Source: Hydrogenophaga sp. (lineage in GTDB: Bacteria; Pseudomonadota; Gammaproteobacteria; Burkholderiales; Burkholderiaceae_C). From it: a stretch of 64,000 bases of DNA. Where the stretch lies: assembly GCA_016741995.1 (NCBI GenBank), contig JACVCO010000005.1, positions 62,001 to 126,000 on the forward strand. Reading direction: 5' to 3'. A program made the translations under genes and the position numbers. Under the pieces are notes generated by a model. It saw only the letters and a program-made list of their open reading frames with translations. It was not told the DNA's origin and made no database searches. Below, one piece after another: positions 11,894 to 19,862 of this stretch (position 1 is its first letter; each line of letters opens with the position of its first letter).

Positions 11894-12427
11894 ATGCGCC
11901 TCACTACCAAAGGCCGCTTTGCGGTCACCGCCATGATCGACCTGGCCCTGCGCCAGAACAACGGTCCCGTCACGCTCGCGGCCATCAGCCAGCGCCAGCA
12001 GATCTCGCTGTCCTACCTGGAACAGCTGTTCGGCAAGCTGCGCCGCCACGAGCTGGTGGAGTCCACCCGTGGCCCGGGCGGCGGCTACACGCTCGGCCGC
12101 AAGGCCGCCGAGATCACCGTGGCCGACATCATCGTCTCGGTTGACGAGCCCATCGACGCCACCCAGTGTGGCGGCAAGGAAAACTGCATGGGCGATGGCC
12201 AGCGTTGCATGACCCACGAGCTGTGGGCGCAACTCAACGCCAAGATGGTCGATTTCCTCGACTCGGTGACGCTGCAGTCGCTGGTCGACCAGCAACTGGC
12301 CAAGGGCGTGGTCGTGGAGAACGCCCCGCTGATCAAGCGCGCGATTTCCAGCCAGCCGGTGGTCAAGCCCATCCGCGTGAACGCGCCGAACTCGGTCTTC
12401 GCGCTCGGAGGCGCCTTGTCCAAGTGA
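11894..12427 (+). CDS. iscR: Iron-sulfur cluster assembly transcription factor IscR
   Basis: A 177-residue Rrf2-family repressor that senses Fe-S status and controls the downstream operon. The start MRLTTKGRF follows TCAGGAGC. The winged helix lies in the first 80 residues (SLSYLEQLFGKLRRHELV is the recognition region), and the dimerisation helix follows. The cluster-binding motif is present as C-x5-C-x6-C-x2-H (CGGKENC, then MGDGQRC and MTH), one residue longer in the second spacing than the E. coli C-x5-C-x5-C pattern. It is first in the isc operon, with a candidate IscR site at 11757-11781 in front, as expected for autoregulation. Confidence 0.96.
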   Translation: MRLTTKGRFAVTAMIDLALRQNNGPVTLAAISQRQQISLSYLEQLFGKLRRHELVESTRGPGGGYTLGRKAAEITVADIIVSVDEPIDATQCGGKENCMGDGQRCMTHELWAQLNAKMVDFLDSVTLQSLVDQQLAKGVVVENAPLIKRAISSQPVVKPIRVNAPNSVFALGGALSK

Positions 12428-12538
12428 GCCCGAGCGCGGCGGCCTGAAGGTCGTTCGCGCCCATGGCGATGCCATGGACTTTGAGGCTCGCATCCAATGG
12501 CGCAGCGATCATCGACAGTTTCAAGAAACAAGATCCCC

Positions 12539-13756
12539 ATGAGCACCCCGCACTTCCCCATCTACATGGACTACAGCGCCACCAACCCGGTCGATCCGCG
12601 GGTGGTGGATGCCATGGTTCCCTGGTTGCGTGAGCACTTCGGCAACCCGGCGTCGCGCAGCCATGCCTGGGGTTGGGAAGCAGAAAAGGCCGTGGAGACC
12701 GCGCGAGAGCAGGTGGCCGCGCTGATCAACGCCGATCCGCGAGAAATCGTCTGGACCAGCGGTGCCACCGAGTCGAACAACCTCGCGCTCAAGGGCGCGG
12801 CCCAGTTCTACAAGGGCAAGGGCAAGCACCTCATCACGGTGAAGACCGAGCACAAGGCCGTGCTCGACACCATGCGCGAGCTGGAGCGCCAGGGCTTCGA
12901 GGTGACCTACCTCGACGTGCAGGCCGACGGCCTCGTCGATCTGGAGGTGTTCAAGGCCGCGATCCGCCCTGACACGATTCTGGCCTCGGTCATGTTCGTG
13001 AACAACGAGATCGGTGTGATCCAGGACATCGCCGCTCTGGGCGCCGTCTGCCGCGAGAAGGGTGTGATCTTCCACGTCGACGCGGCGCAGGCCACCGGCC
13101 GGGTCGATATTGATCTGCAGACGCTGCCCGTCGACCTGATGAGCCTGACGGCGCACAAAACCTATGGTCCCAAGGGCATCGGTGCCCTGTTCGTGCGCCG
13201 CAAGCCGCGCATCCGCATCGAAGCACAGATGCACGGTGGCGGCCACGAGCGCGGCATGCGCTCAGGCACGCTGCCCACGCACCAGATCGTGGGCATGGGC
13301 GAGGCCTACCGCATCGCCAAGGCCGAGATGCACGAAGAGAACCAGCGCATCCGGGCCCTGCACGACCGCTTGCTCAACGGCCTGAAGGACGTCGAAGAGG
13401 TGTTCATCAACGGCCACGAGACACAGCGCGTGCCGCACAACCTGAACATGAGCTTCAACTACGTCGAAGGCGAGTCGCTGATCATGGGCATCAAAGGCAT
13501 CGCGGTGTCCTCGGGCTCGGCCTGCACCTCGGCAAGCCTGGAGCCCAGCTATGTGCTGCGCGCTCTGGGCCGCAGCGACGAACTGGCGCACAGCAGCCTG
13601 CGCATGACGATCGGTCGCTGGTCGACCGAGGAAGAGATGGATTACGCGATCGCGACGATCAAGGAAAACGTCGCCAAGCTGCGCGAACTGTCCCCCTTGT
13701 GGGAAATGTTCAAGGATGGCATCGACCTGTCGACCATCCAGTGGGCGGCGCATTGA
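12539..13756 (+). CDS. iscS: Cysteine desulfurase IscS
   Basis: A 405-residue pyridoxal-phosphate enzyme that converts L-cysteine to alanine and passes the sulfur to IscU and other acceptors. The PLP lysine is K207 in [10 protein letters not shown], and the persulfide-forming cysteine is C329 in [10 protein letters not shown], both almost exactly where E. coli IscS has them. The start [15 protein letters not shown] matches the family; an in-frame upstream ATG at 12497 lies in non-conserved sequence. It sits 111 bases after iscR and 18 bases before iscU, in the standard order. Confidence 0.97.
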   Translation: MSTPHFPIYMDYSATNPVDPRVVDAMVPWLREHFGNPASRSHAWGWEAEKAVETAREQVAALINADPREIVWTSGATESNNLALKGAAQFYKGKGKHLITVKTEHKAVLDTMRELERQGFEVTYLDVQADGLVDLEVFKAAIRPDTILASVMFVNNEIGVIQDIAALGAVCREKGVIFHVDAAQATGRVDIDLQTLPVDLMSLTAHKTYGPKGIGALFVRRKPRIRIEAQMHGGGHERGMRSGTLPTHQIVGMGEAYRIAKAEMHEENQRIRALHDRLLNGLKDVEEVFINGHETQRVPHNLNMSFNYVEGESLIMGIKGIAVSSGSACTSASLEPSYVLRALGRSDELAHSSLRMTIGRWSTEEEMDYAIATIKENVAKLRELSPLWEMFKDGIDLSTIQWAAH

Positions 13757-13774
13757 ACGGAAGGAGAAATCACC

Positions 13775-14161
13775 ATGGCTTACTCTGAAAAGGTCGTTGA
13801 CCACTACGAAAACCCCCGCAACGTCGGCTCTTTTGACAAGGGCGACGACTCGGTGGGCACCGGCATGGTGGGTGCACCCGCCTGCGGCGACGTGATGAAG
13901 TTGCAGATCAAGGTGAACCCCAGCACGGGCGTCATCGAGGACGCGCGCTTCAAGACCTACGGTTGTGGTTCGGCCATCGCATCCAGCTCGCTCGTGACCG
14001 AGTGGGTGAAGGGCAAGACGCTCGATGAAGCGGCCTCGCTCAAGAACAGCCAGATCGCCGAAGAACTGGCGCTGCCGCCGGTGAAGATCCATTGCTCCAT
14101 CCTGGCCGAAGACGCCATCAAGGCGGCCGTGGATGACTACCGCAAGAAGCACGCGAACTGA
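13775..14161 (+). CDS. iscU: Fe-S cluster scaffold protein IscU
   Basis: A 128-residue scaffold on which [2Fe-2S] and [4Fe-4S] clusters are built from IscS sulfur. The three ligand cysteines are present (C37 in APACGD, C64 in YGCGSA, C107 in IHCSIL), along with the neighbouring Asp39. The LPPVK peptide recognised by HscA is at about 100-104. A strong ribosome binding site (AAGGAG) precedes the ATG. It is immediately downstream of iscS. Confidence 0.98.
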   Translation: MAYSEKVVDHYENPRNVGSFDKGDDSVGTGMVGAPACGDVMKLQIKVNPSTGVIEDARFKTYGCGSAIASSSLVTEWVKGKTLDEAASLKNSQIAEELALPPVKIHCSILAEDAIKAAVDDYRKKHAN

Positions 14162-14165
14162 TCCC

Positions 14166-14489
14166 ATGGCTGTCACGATTTCGGATGCCGCTGCCCGCCA
14201 CGTCACGCGCTACATTGCCAAGCGCGGTAAGGGCGTGGGCGTTCGCCTGGGGGTGAAGACCACGGGTTGCTCGGGCCTGGCCTACAAGCTCGAGTACGCC
14301 GACGAGGTGGCGCCCGAGGACGTGGTGTTCGAGGAGAACGGCGTGAAGGTGCTGGTCGACCCCAAGAGCCTGGCCTACATCGACGGCACGCAGCTCGATT
14401 TCGTGCGCGAAGGCCTTAACGAAGGCTTCAAGTTCAACAACCCGAACGAGCGCGACCGCTGCGGTTGCGGCGAGAGCTTCAGGATCTGA
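14166..14489 (+). CDS. iscA: Iron-sulfur cluster assembly protein IscA
   Basis: A 107-residue A-type carrier of the HesB/IscA family. The three conserved cysteines fall at C35 (TTGCSG), C99 and C101 (CGCGESF), the positions seen in E. coli IscA. It starts four bases after the iscU stop, so it is likely translated from the same message. A terminator-like hairpin follows it before hscB. Confidence 0.97.
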   Translation: MAVTISDAAARHVTRYIAKRGKGVGVRLGVKTTGCSGLAYKLEYADEVAPEDVVFEENGVKVLVDPKSLAYIDGTQLDFVREGLNEGFKFNNPNERDRCGCGESFRI

Positions 14490-14508
14490 GCCACACCACC
14501 TCGACACG

Positions 14509-14540
14509 ACCGCCCGGCCCAGCGCCTCGGCGGTTTTTCT
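14509..14540 (+). terminator. Terminator-like hairpin between iscA and hscB
   Basis: ACCGCC at 14509-14514 pairs with GGCGGT at 14529-14534, an inner GGC/GCC can extend the stem, and a T-rich tract (five T, C, five T) follows directly. This is the form of an intrinsic terminator, yet it lies inside the isc operon. It could attenuate expression of hscB, hscA and fdx relative to iscRSUA. Confidence 0.6.
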
Positions 14541-14546
14541 TTTTCC

Positions 14547-15065
14547 ATGAACCTGCAATCGAACGACTTCCAGATCTTCGGCCTGCCCGAGCGCTTTGCC
14601 GTGGAGCGCACCGACCTGGACGCGCGCTGGAAAGAGCTGCAGCGCCAGGCCCACCCGGACCGTTTCGCCAGTGCCGACCCGGCCTCGCAACGCCAGGCCA
14701 TGCAATGGTCGGTGCGCATCAACGAGGCCTACCAACGCCTGAAGGACCCTGTAAAACGCGCGGCCTACCTCTGCGAAATGCGTGGCGCGCCGATCGAGGC
14801 CGAGAACAACACCGCCATGCCGGCCGATTTCCTGATGCAGCAGATGCAGTGGCGCGAAGCGCTCGATGAGGCGGAAGGGGTGGACGCCCTGGAGCGCATG
14901 GCGGAGGAGGTGGCTGAAGCGCGCCGCGAGCGCATCGGCGAACTGCAGCGCGCGCTGGACGAACAGGGCGATGCCGCCGCTGCAGCGCGTCAAGTCAGAG
15001 CCCTCATGTTCATTGAGCGCTTTGCGCGCGACGTGGAGGACCGTCTCGATCAGCAGGGACAATAG
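14547..15065 (+). CDS. hscB: Fe-S co-chaperone HscB
   Basis: A 172-residue J-type co-chaperone that delivers IscU to HscA and stimulates its ATPase. The J domain carries the HPD tripeptide at residues 36-38 (QAHPDRF). The C-terminal half forms the helical IscU-binding domain (HSCB_C), with the MPADFLMQQM region. The length is normal. It begins just after the terminator-like hairpin, 57 bases after iscA, with a weak ribosome binding site. Confidence 0.96.
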   Translation: MNLQSNDFQIFGLPERFAVERTDLDARWKELQRQAHPDRFASADPASQRQAMQWSVRINEAYQRLKDPVKRAAYLCEMRGAPIEAENNTAMPADFLMQQMQWREALDEAEGVDALERMAEEVAEARRERIGELQRALDEQGDAAAAARQVRALMFIERFARDVEDRLDQQGQ

Positions 15066-15101
15066 GCGCTTCCCCCTCCCGCACGACAGAAGAACGATCC
15101 G

Positions 15102-16973
15102 ATGGCGCTCCTGCAGATTTCCGAACCCGGCCAATCCCCTGACCCGCACCAGCGCCGCGTGGCCGTGGGCATCGACCTGGGCACCACGCATTCGCTGGTG
15201 GCCGCGGTGCGCCATGGGGTGGCCGAATGCCTGCCCGACGACGCGGGCCGCGTGATCCTGCCCAGTGTGGTGCGCTACCTTGACCCGGCACAGGGCGGCA
15301 GTGGCCGCCAGATCGGCCACGACGCGCTGACGGCGCAAGTCGATGACCCGGGCAACACCGTCAGCTCGGTCAAGCGCTTGATGGGCCGCCGCCGCGAGCA
15401 GGTGGTGGACGTGGACAAGCTCAGCTACAGCGTGATCGACGAGAACGGCATGGCGGTGATCGACACCGTGGCCGGCCGCAAGACGCCCATGGAGGTGAGC
15501 GCCGAGATCCTGGCCACGCTGCGGTTCCGCGCCGAGGACAGCTTCGACGACGAACTGTTCGGCGCCGTCATCACCGTGCCGGCCTACTTCGACGACGCGC
15601 AACGCCAGGCCACCAAGGACGCCGCACAACTCGCCGGCATCAATGTGCTGCGCCTGATCAACGAGCCCACCGCCGCGGCCATCGCCTACGGGTTGGACAA
15701 CGGCAGCGAGGGTGTCTATGCCGTGTACGACCTGGGCGGCGGCACCTTCGATATCTCCATCCTGCGCCTCACGCAGGGCGTGTTCGAGGTGCTCGCCACG
15801 GGCGGCGATTCCGCGCTGGGTGGCGATGACTACGACCAGGCGCTGGCCGCCTGGGTGCTGGAGCAGCGCGGCCTGCGGGCGCCCACAGACGCTGGCGACC
15901 GCGCGCGTCTGCACAAGGAGGCGCGTCGCGCAAAGGAAGCCTTGACGGGCGCCGAGACCACGGTGTTTGCGGCCCGTGTCGGTGGCAGCGCCATTGAACA
16001 GGCGGTGTCGCGCGCTGATTTCGAGGCCTGCACCGCGGCCCTCACCACGCGCACCATGGCGGCCGTGCGCAAGGTGCTGCGCGATGCGGGCGTGGCCAAA
16101 GACGAGGTGCAGGGGGTGGTGATGGTGGGCGGCTCGACCCGCATGCCGGTGATCCGCCGCACCGTGGGCGAATTCTTCGGCGCCGAGCCACTGATCAACC
16201 TCAACCCGGACGAGGTGGTGGCGCTGGGCGCTGCCATCCAGGCCAATGCGCTGGCCGGCAACAGCCAGGACGGCGAGTTGCTGCTGCTCGATGTGATCCC
16301 GCTGTCGCTGGGCATCGAGACCATGGGCGGCCTGGTCGAGCGCATCGTGCCGCGCAACAGCAGCATTCCCACCGCGCGCGGGCAGGATTTCACCACCTAC
16401 CAGGATGGTCAGACCGCGCTGGCGCTGCATGTGGTGCAGGGCGAGCGTGATCTGGTGGCCGATTGCCGCAGCCTGGCGCGCTTTACGTTGCGCGGCATCC
16501 CGCCCATGGCGGCCGGCGCCGCGCGCATCCGCGTCACCTTCACAGTCGACGCCGATGGGTTGCTTTCTGTCGGGGCGAAGGAGCTGACCTCGGGTGTCGA
16601 GGCCAACATCGATGTCAAGCCCGCCTACGGCCTGAGCGACGAACAGATCGCCACCATGCTGCAGGACAGCTTCGCCACGGCGCAGCAGGACATGCAGGCC
16701 CGCGCGCTTGTCGAGGCGCGTGTGGATGCGGACCGCCTGCTGCTGGCCACGCGCTCGGCCCTGGCCGCCGATGGCGACCTGCTCAAGCCCGAGGAGCGCG
16801 CCGAGGTGGACCAGCTCATGGTTGCGTTGCAGAGCACCGCCACGAGCGACGATGCCGCCGCCATCGAGGCCGCGAGCGAAGCGCTGGCCAAGGGCACCGA
16901 ACACTTTGCCGCCGAGCGCATGAACCGCGGCATTCAGCAAGCCCTGGCCGGCAAGAAGATCGAAGAAGTTTGA
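15102..16973 (+). CDS. hscA: Fe-S assembly chaperone HscA
   Basis: A 623-residue Hsp70-type ATPase specialised for cluster release from IscU. The nucleotide-binding domain starts with [13 protein letters not shown] (about 22-34), the second phosphate motif [12 protein letters not shown] is near 210, and the adenosine motif [11 protein letters not shown] is near 345. The substrate-binding domain and helical lid follow. Context between hscB and fdx separates it from DnaK; it also lacks the DnaK EEVD-like tail, ending instead in KKIEEV. Confidence 0.96.
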   Translation: MALLQISEPGQSPDPHQRRVAVGIDLGTTHSLVAAVRHGVAECLPDDAGRVILPSVVRYLDPAQGGSGRQIGHDALTAQVDDPGNTVSSVKRLMGRRREQVVDVDKLSYSVIDENGMAVIDTVAGRKTPMEVSAEILATLRFRAEDSFDDELFGAVITVPAYFDDAQRQATKDAAQLAGINVLRLINEPTAAAIAYGLDNGSEGVYAVYDLGGGTFDISILRLTQGVFEVLATGGDSALGGDDYDQALAAWVLEQRGLRAPTDAGDRARLHKEARRAKEALTGAETTVFAARVGGSAIEQAVSRADFEACTAALTTRTMAAVRKVLRDAGVAKDEVQGVVMVGGSTRMPVIRRTVGEFFGAEPLINLNPDEVVALGAAIQANALAGNSQDGELLLLDVIPLSLGIETMGGLVERIVPRNSSIPTARGQDFTTYQDGQTALALHVVQGERDLVADCRSLARFTLRGIPPMAAGAARIRVTFTVDADGLLSVGAKELTSGVEANIDVKPAYGLSDEQIATMLQDSFATAQQDMQARALVEARVDADRLLLATRSALAADGDLLKPEERAEVDQLMVALQSTATSDDAAAIEAASEALAKGTEHFAAERMNRGIQQALAGKKIEEV

Positions 16974-16993
16974 GCCCCGAGCCGAAGAACACC

Positions 16994-17332
16994 ATGCCCA
17001 CGATCAAGATCCTGCCGCACGCCGAGTACGCCCCCGAGGGCAAGACCATCACCGCACCTGCGGGCACCTCCATCTGCGAGGCGCTGCTCGAGAACGATGT
17101 GAAGATCGAGCACGCCTGCGACATGAGCTGCGCCTGCACCACCTGCCACGTCATCGTGCGTGCGGGCTACAACAGCCTGAACGAAGCCGACGAAGACGAG
17201 GAAGATTTGCTCGACCGCGCCTGGGGCCTGGAGCCGCAGTCGCGCCTGTCGTGCCAAGCCATCCTGGCCCAGCAGGACGTGACGATCGAGATCCCGAAGT
17301 ACACGATCAACCACGCCAAAGAGAACCACTGA
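16994..17332 (+). CDS. fdx: ISC-system [2Fe-2S] ferredoxin
   Basis: A 112-residue adrenodoxin-type ferredoxin that supplies electrons for cluster assembly. The cluster ligands are C42, C48, C51 (CDMSCACTTC) and C87 (SCQAIL), identical in numbering to E. coli Fdx. It starts 20 bases after hscA and closes the isc operon. An iscX gene, present in many gammaproteobacterial operons, is absent here. Confidence 0.97.
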   Translation: MPTIKILPHAEYAPEGKTITAPAGTSICEALLENDVKIEHACDMSCACTTCHVIVRAGYNSLNEADEDEEDLLDRAWGLEPQSRLSCQAILAQQDVTIEIPKYTINHAKENH

Positions 17333-18039
17333 TGCGCCAGATCATTCTCGACACCGAGACCACCGGCCTGTCGGCCGAGAACGGCGACCGCATCATCGAG
17401 ATCGGCTGCGTGGAACTGCTCAACCGCAAGTTCACCGGCAACAACCTGCACCACTACATCAACCCCGAGCGCGACAGCCACGAGGACGCGCTCAAGGTGC
17501 ACGGCATCAGCAACGAGTTCCTGCGCGACAAACCCAAGTTCGCGGCCATTGCCGACGAGCTGGTCAACTACCTGCGCGACGCGGAAATCATCATCCACAA
17601 CGCGCCATTCGATGTCGCTTTCCTGAATATGGAGTTCCGGCGCCTGGGGCTGCCACCCGTGACGCAGGTGGTGGGCAGCGTGCTCGACACCCTGGTGATG
17701 GCCAAGGAAATGTTCCCCGGCAAGCGCAACGGCCTGGACGCGCTCTGCGACCGCCTGGGCGTGGACAACTCCGGACGCACGCTGCACGGCGCGTTGCTGG
17801 ACGCCGAGCTGCTGGCCGACGTCTACATCAACATGACGCGCGGCCAGGACGCGCTGCTGATCGAGGTGGCCGACGCGCCGGGCGAGGGCGGTGTGATCGA
17901 GGTGGTGGACCTGAGCCGCTTCGAGCTGCCCGTGCTGCGCGCCAACGAGCAGGAGAGCCAGGCCCATGCCACGGTGCTGGCCGAACTCGACAAATCCAGC
18001 AAAGGCAAGACCTTGTGGCGGCAGTTCGAAGGCGCCTGA
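17332..18039 (+). CDS. dnaQ: DNA polymerase III epsilon subunit (proofreading exonuclease)
   Basis: A 235-residue 3'-5' exonuclease of the replicative polymerase. Exo I is DTETTG (D7, E9), Exo II is IHNAPFDVAFL, and Exo III is HGALLDAELLADVY, giving a DEDDh active site. The C-terminal tail that binds the alpha subunit ends in WRQFEGA. Its ATG overlaps the fdx stop by one base (TGATG), so translation is probably coupled to the isc operon. A tRNA gene follows on the same strand. Confidence 0.96.
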   Translation: MRQIILDTETTGLSAENGDRIIEIGCVELLNRKFTGNNLHHYINPERDSHEDALKVHGISNEFLRDKPKFAAIADELVNYLRDAEIIIHNAPFDVAFLNMEFRRLGLPPVTQVVGSVLDTLVMAKEMFPGKRNGLDALCDRLGVDNSGRTLHGALLDAELLADVYINMTRGQDALLIEVADAPGEGGVIEVVDLSRFELPVLRANEQESQAHATVLAELDKSSKGKTLWRQFEGA

Positions 18040-18048
18040 TTTTCTGGC

Positions 18049-18054
18049 TATAAT
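18049..18054 (+). promoter_or_regulatory. -10 box of the tRNA-Val(CAC) promoter
   Basis: A perfect TATAAT lies 36 bases before the tRNA and only ten bases after the dnaQ stop. No good -35 is seen at 17 bases. The other two tRNA genes in this window have a similar GCTATA(A/C)TGC box. Confidence 0.45.
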
Positions 18055-18089
18055 GCGAGGCTTCCGGCGGCGCTGACCCAGCGCCGTTC

Positions 18090-18164
18090 GGGCGGTTAGC
18101 TCAGTGGTAGAGCACTGCCTTCACACGGCAGGGGTCGCAGGTTCGAACCCTGCACCGCCCACCA
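18090..18164 (+). tRNA. tRNA-Val (anticodon CAC)
   Basis: A 75-base cloverleaf with CCA encoded. The acceptor GGGCGGT pairs with ACCGCCC; the D-arm GCTCAGTGGTAGAGC, anticodon stem CTGCC/GGCAG with loop TTCACAC, and T-arm GCAGGTTCGAACCCTGC are all intact. The anticodon CAC reads GUG. Its 3' end borders a phage-like remnant and may be an integration site. Confidence 0.96.
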
Positions 18165-18182
18165 GGAATATTCAGAGAAATC

Positions 18183-18214
18183 AAGGACTTAGCAGAAATG
18201 CCAAGTCCTTTTTT
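18183..18214 (+). terminator. Intrinsic terminator downstream of tRNA-Val
   Basis: AAGGACTT at 18183-18190 pairs with AAGTCCTT at 18203-18210, with an inner GC/GC pair, followed by TTTTTT. It ends transcription of the tRNA, and perhaps of the dnaQ message. Confidence 0.75.
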
Positions 18215-18223
18215 CGTTTCCGG

Positions 18224-18264
18224 TACGGACAAAGTACGGAAAACATCGGCGGACAACTACGGAC
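18224..18264. repeat. Three direct TACGGA repeats beside tRNA-Val
   Basis: TACGGAC at 18224-18230 and 18258-18264 and TACGGA at 18235-18240 lie just beyond the tRNA terminator. Short direct repeats next to a tRNA 3' end resemble the arm sites of a tyrosine-recombinase attachment region. No integrase gene is present in the window, so this is inference. The third copy overlaps the stop of the next gene. Confidence 0.4.
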
Positions 18265-18862
18265 GATGAAAGTTCTTGGCCGACGTGAAGGTGATCGACT
18301 CGGGCGTGATCTCGCACAGCATGAGGTCGCCGAGCCAGCCCATGCCGGGGTAGACGCGCTCTGCATGTTCCGCCTGCACCTTGGCGGCGCTGGTCAGGCT
18401 GGCGCTTGTGGCGTCGATTGACGGTGCAGCACCCCACTGAGCCTCCCATGGAGCGAAGTAGCCCCCGACTGCGTGCTCGGTGATTGCACCTTCCGCGTTC
18501 ACATGGCAGCGGTGGGCCACCATCTCCTTGCGCTTGGGCGACCATCCGACCAGGACGATCTCTGTCTCAGGGTCGAACGAAACGCCAGAGTTCGCCATCG
18601 CCTCCCTGTAACGCCCCATCTGTCTCTTGGCGATCTCCGCGATTCGGTCGATCAAGCCGTCGAGGTCGGCCATCAATGCATGGCATTCAGCGTAGGCCGC
18701 GAACGAGATGCCCAATTGCCCACGGCCGGCGACAACCGCGCTCGCATGTGGGAGCGCGAAGATCTTGCTTCCGTTGCCCTGTGTTCCGTCAGGACGTGCG
18801 CCCTGCGTGTTGCTGGCAACGATAGCGCGGCGCTGTTCGAGATGGATGTTCAAGATGGTCAT
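18257..18862 (-). CDS. Phage-associated protein resembling a proteasome/HslV-type Ntn hydrolase
   Basis: A 201-residue protein whose start MTILNIH follows CAACGGGAAC. I recognise no exact family, but the layout is like HslV and proteasome beta subunits. Thr2 would become N-terminal after Met removal. Asn18 sits in VASNTQ where proteasomes have Asp17, and Lys33 sits in GNGSKIF where HslV has Lys33. The VVAGRGQLG strand, a helical stretch, and a paired ETEIVLVGW / AVGGYF section follow. It ends a set of tiny overlapping genes on the minus strand next to a tRNA, typical of phage tail-region packing. The coding region is real; the peptidase reading is a hypothesis. Confidence 0.7.
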   Translation of the reverse strand: MTILNIHLEQRRAIVASNTQGARPDGTQGNGSKIFALPHASAVVAGRGQLGISFAAYAECHALMADLDGLIDRIAEIAKRQMGRYREAMANSGVSFDPETEIVLVGWSPKRKEMVAHRCHVNAEGAITEHAVGGYFAPWEAQWGAAPSIDATSASLTSAAKVQAEHAERVYPGMGWLGDLMLCEITPESITFTSAKNFHRP

Positions 18863-19025
18863 GTTGTTCCCGTTGCATGTGAGGATTGATGGGGGGAGTG
18901 AGATGGGTCTTACCGAAAAGTGATCTAGCGATCCAGCCGATCGAAGCTCCGTAGGCCGCGAGGGCGGTTCCGGCAAGCGCCGAACTGCCGATCGCAGCGC
19001 CGATAAGTGGAATGACTACTGCCAT
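18789..19025 (-). CDS. Small hydrophobic Gly/Ala-rich phage-type protein
   Basis: A 78-residue frame starting MAVVIPLIGAAIGSSALAG behind a good ribosome binding site (AAAGGA). The first 40 residues form a glycine- and alanine-rich hydrophobic stretch ending in WIARSLFGK; the rest is polar and overlaps the start of the 201-aa gene by 74 bases. Small membrane-like proteins of this kind occur near phage tail-tip genes. No specific family is recognised. Confidence 0.55.
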   Translation of the reverse strand: MAVVIPLIGAAIGSSALAGTALAAYGASIGWIARSLFGKTHLTPPINPHMQREQHDHLEHPSRTAPRYRCQQHAGRTS

Positions 19026-19096
19026 AGAGCTGTCCTTTTGTCTGGGTGACGCATCACGATGCGCCCGGACTCGTCGAGGGTGATCTCGCTCGTCAT
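19016..19096 (-). CDS. Tiny phage-type ORF, 26 aa
   Basis: MTSEITLDESGRIVMRHPDK and six more residues. It overlaps the upstream 38-aa frame by ATGA and the downstream 78-aa gene by ten bases. The chain of overlapping starts suggests real translation. The residues DESGRIVM resemble an AbrB-like strand, but it is too short to judge. No function is assigned. Confidence 0.4.
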   Translation of the reverse strand: MTSEITLDESGRIVMRHPDKRTALWQ

Positions 19097-19209
19097 CTCT
19101 GCAACGGTAGCTCGACGCGCGCCGTCAACGGCTCGGCTGACTCGCGATCCTCTTTGGCGATGATCTCTTCATCGATGCCAAGTCGGTGCAGGACCGCGGC
19201 CCAGCTCAT
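19093..19209 (-). CDS. Tiny phage-type ORF, 38 aa
   Basis: MSWAAVLHRLGIDEEIIAKE and 18 more residues, overlapping the next start by ATGA. Its own start overlaps by ATGA the stop of a frame entering from upstream, which is cut off where the acetyltransferase gene begins. This looks like the broken edge of a longer phage operon. Function unknown. Confidence 0.4.
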   Translation of the reverse strand: MSWAAVLHRLGIDEEIIAKEDRESAEPLTARVELPLQR

Positions 19210-19301
19210 CGGGTGTGCCAGCCGCGAGCGGTGGTCATATCGCCGGACGCGCGAGCAAAGGGGCGCGACGGCGAGTGAAGCGCGATTGGTTCTCTGTGGG
19301 A

Positions 19302-19844
19302 ATGATGTGGACCATCATGACCACCCCTTCTTTCTCCCCGCCATTTCAGTTGCGCCCTGCCAGGGCGTGCGATGCCAAAGCCATTGGTGCTTTCGTGCAT
19401 GGCCTCAGCGAACGCAGCAAGCGGTTTCGTTTCCACGGAGCCATTTCCGGCGATTCGCCTGCGTTGCAGAGGCTGCTGTGCGATGTGGATGGTGTGCGCC
19501 ACCAAGCCTGGCTGGCGTGGGCCAGCGGGCGTGAGGATGCGGTGGTGGTGGGTGAGGCACGCTTCGTGATGTCGTCGACAGACGGTGTGGCCGAGTTCGC
19601 TATTGCGGTGGCCGACGACTGGCAAGGGAGCGGACTGGCCCAGGTGATGTTGCGACAACTGCTGGGCGCGGCCATCACGGCAGGCGTGTCCAGGCTTTAT
19701 GGCGACGTGATGGACAGCAACGGCCGCATGCGGTCCTTCATGCGGCGGAACTGTTTCGAGCCCCAGCGCCTGGCCAGCGGCGAACTCGTTCGCATGAGCC
19801 GCGCTTTGTGCCCCCACGCCGAGCGCTCGAGCATGTCCTTTTGA
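19302..19844 (+). CDS. GNAT-family N-acetyltransferase
   Basis: A 180-residue protein with the GNAT acetyl-CoA loop in DDWQGSGLAQVMLRQLL (about residue 120) and a FHGAISGDSPALQRLL segment like that of Acetyltransf_1 proteins fused to Pat-type enzymes. A start at MMWTIMTT follows GGGA closely; ATG at 19317 is an alternative. The substrate cannot be told. It stands alone on the plus strand between the phage remnant and a convergent AraC regulator. Confidence 0.8.
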   Translation: MMWTIMTTPSFSPPFQLRPARACDAKAIGAFVHGLSERSKRFRFHGAISGDSPALQRLLCDVDGVRHQAWLAWASGREDAVVVGEARFVMSSTDGVAEFAIAVADDWQGSGLAQVMLRQLLGAAITAGVSRLYGDVMDSNGRMRSFMRRNCFEPQRLASGELVRMSRALCPHAERSSMSF

Positions 19845-19862
19845 ATGCGTCCTCTGTTGGCC

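Noticed and set aside
14118-16940. 940-codon minus-strand frame across iscA-hscB-hscA
   Set aside because: Antisense shadow of three well-recognised genes; no motif or ribosome binding site.
15102-16973. DnaK instead of HscA
   Set aside because: Context in the isc operon between hscB and fdx, and the C-terminal sequence, favour HscA.
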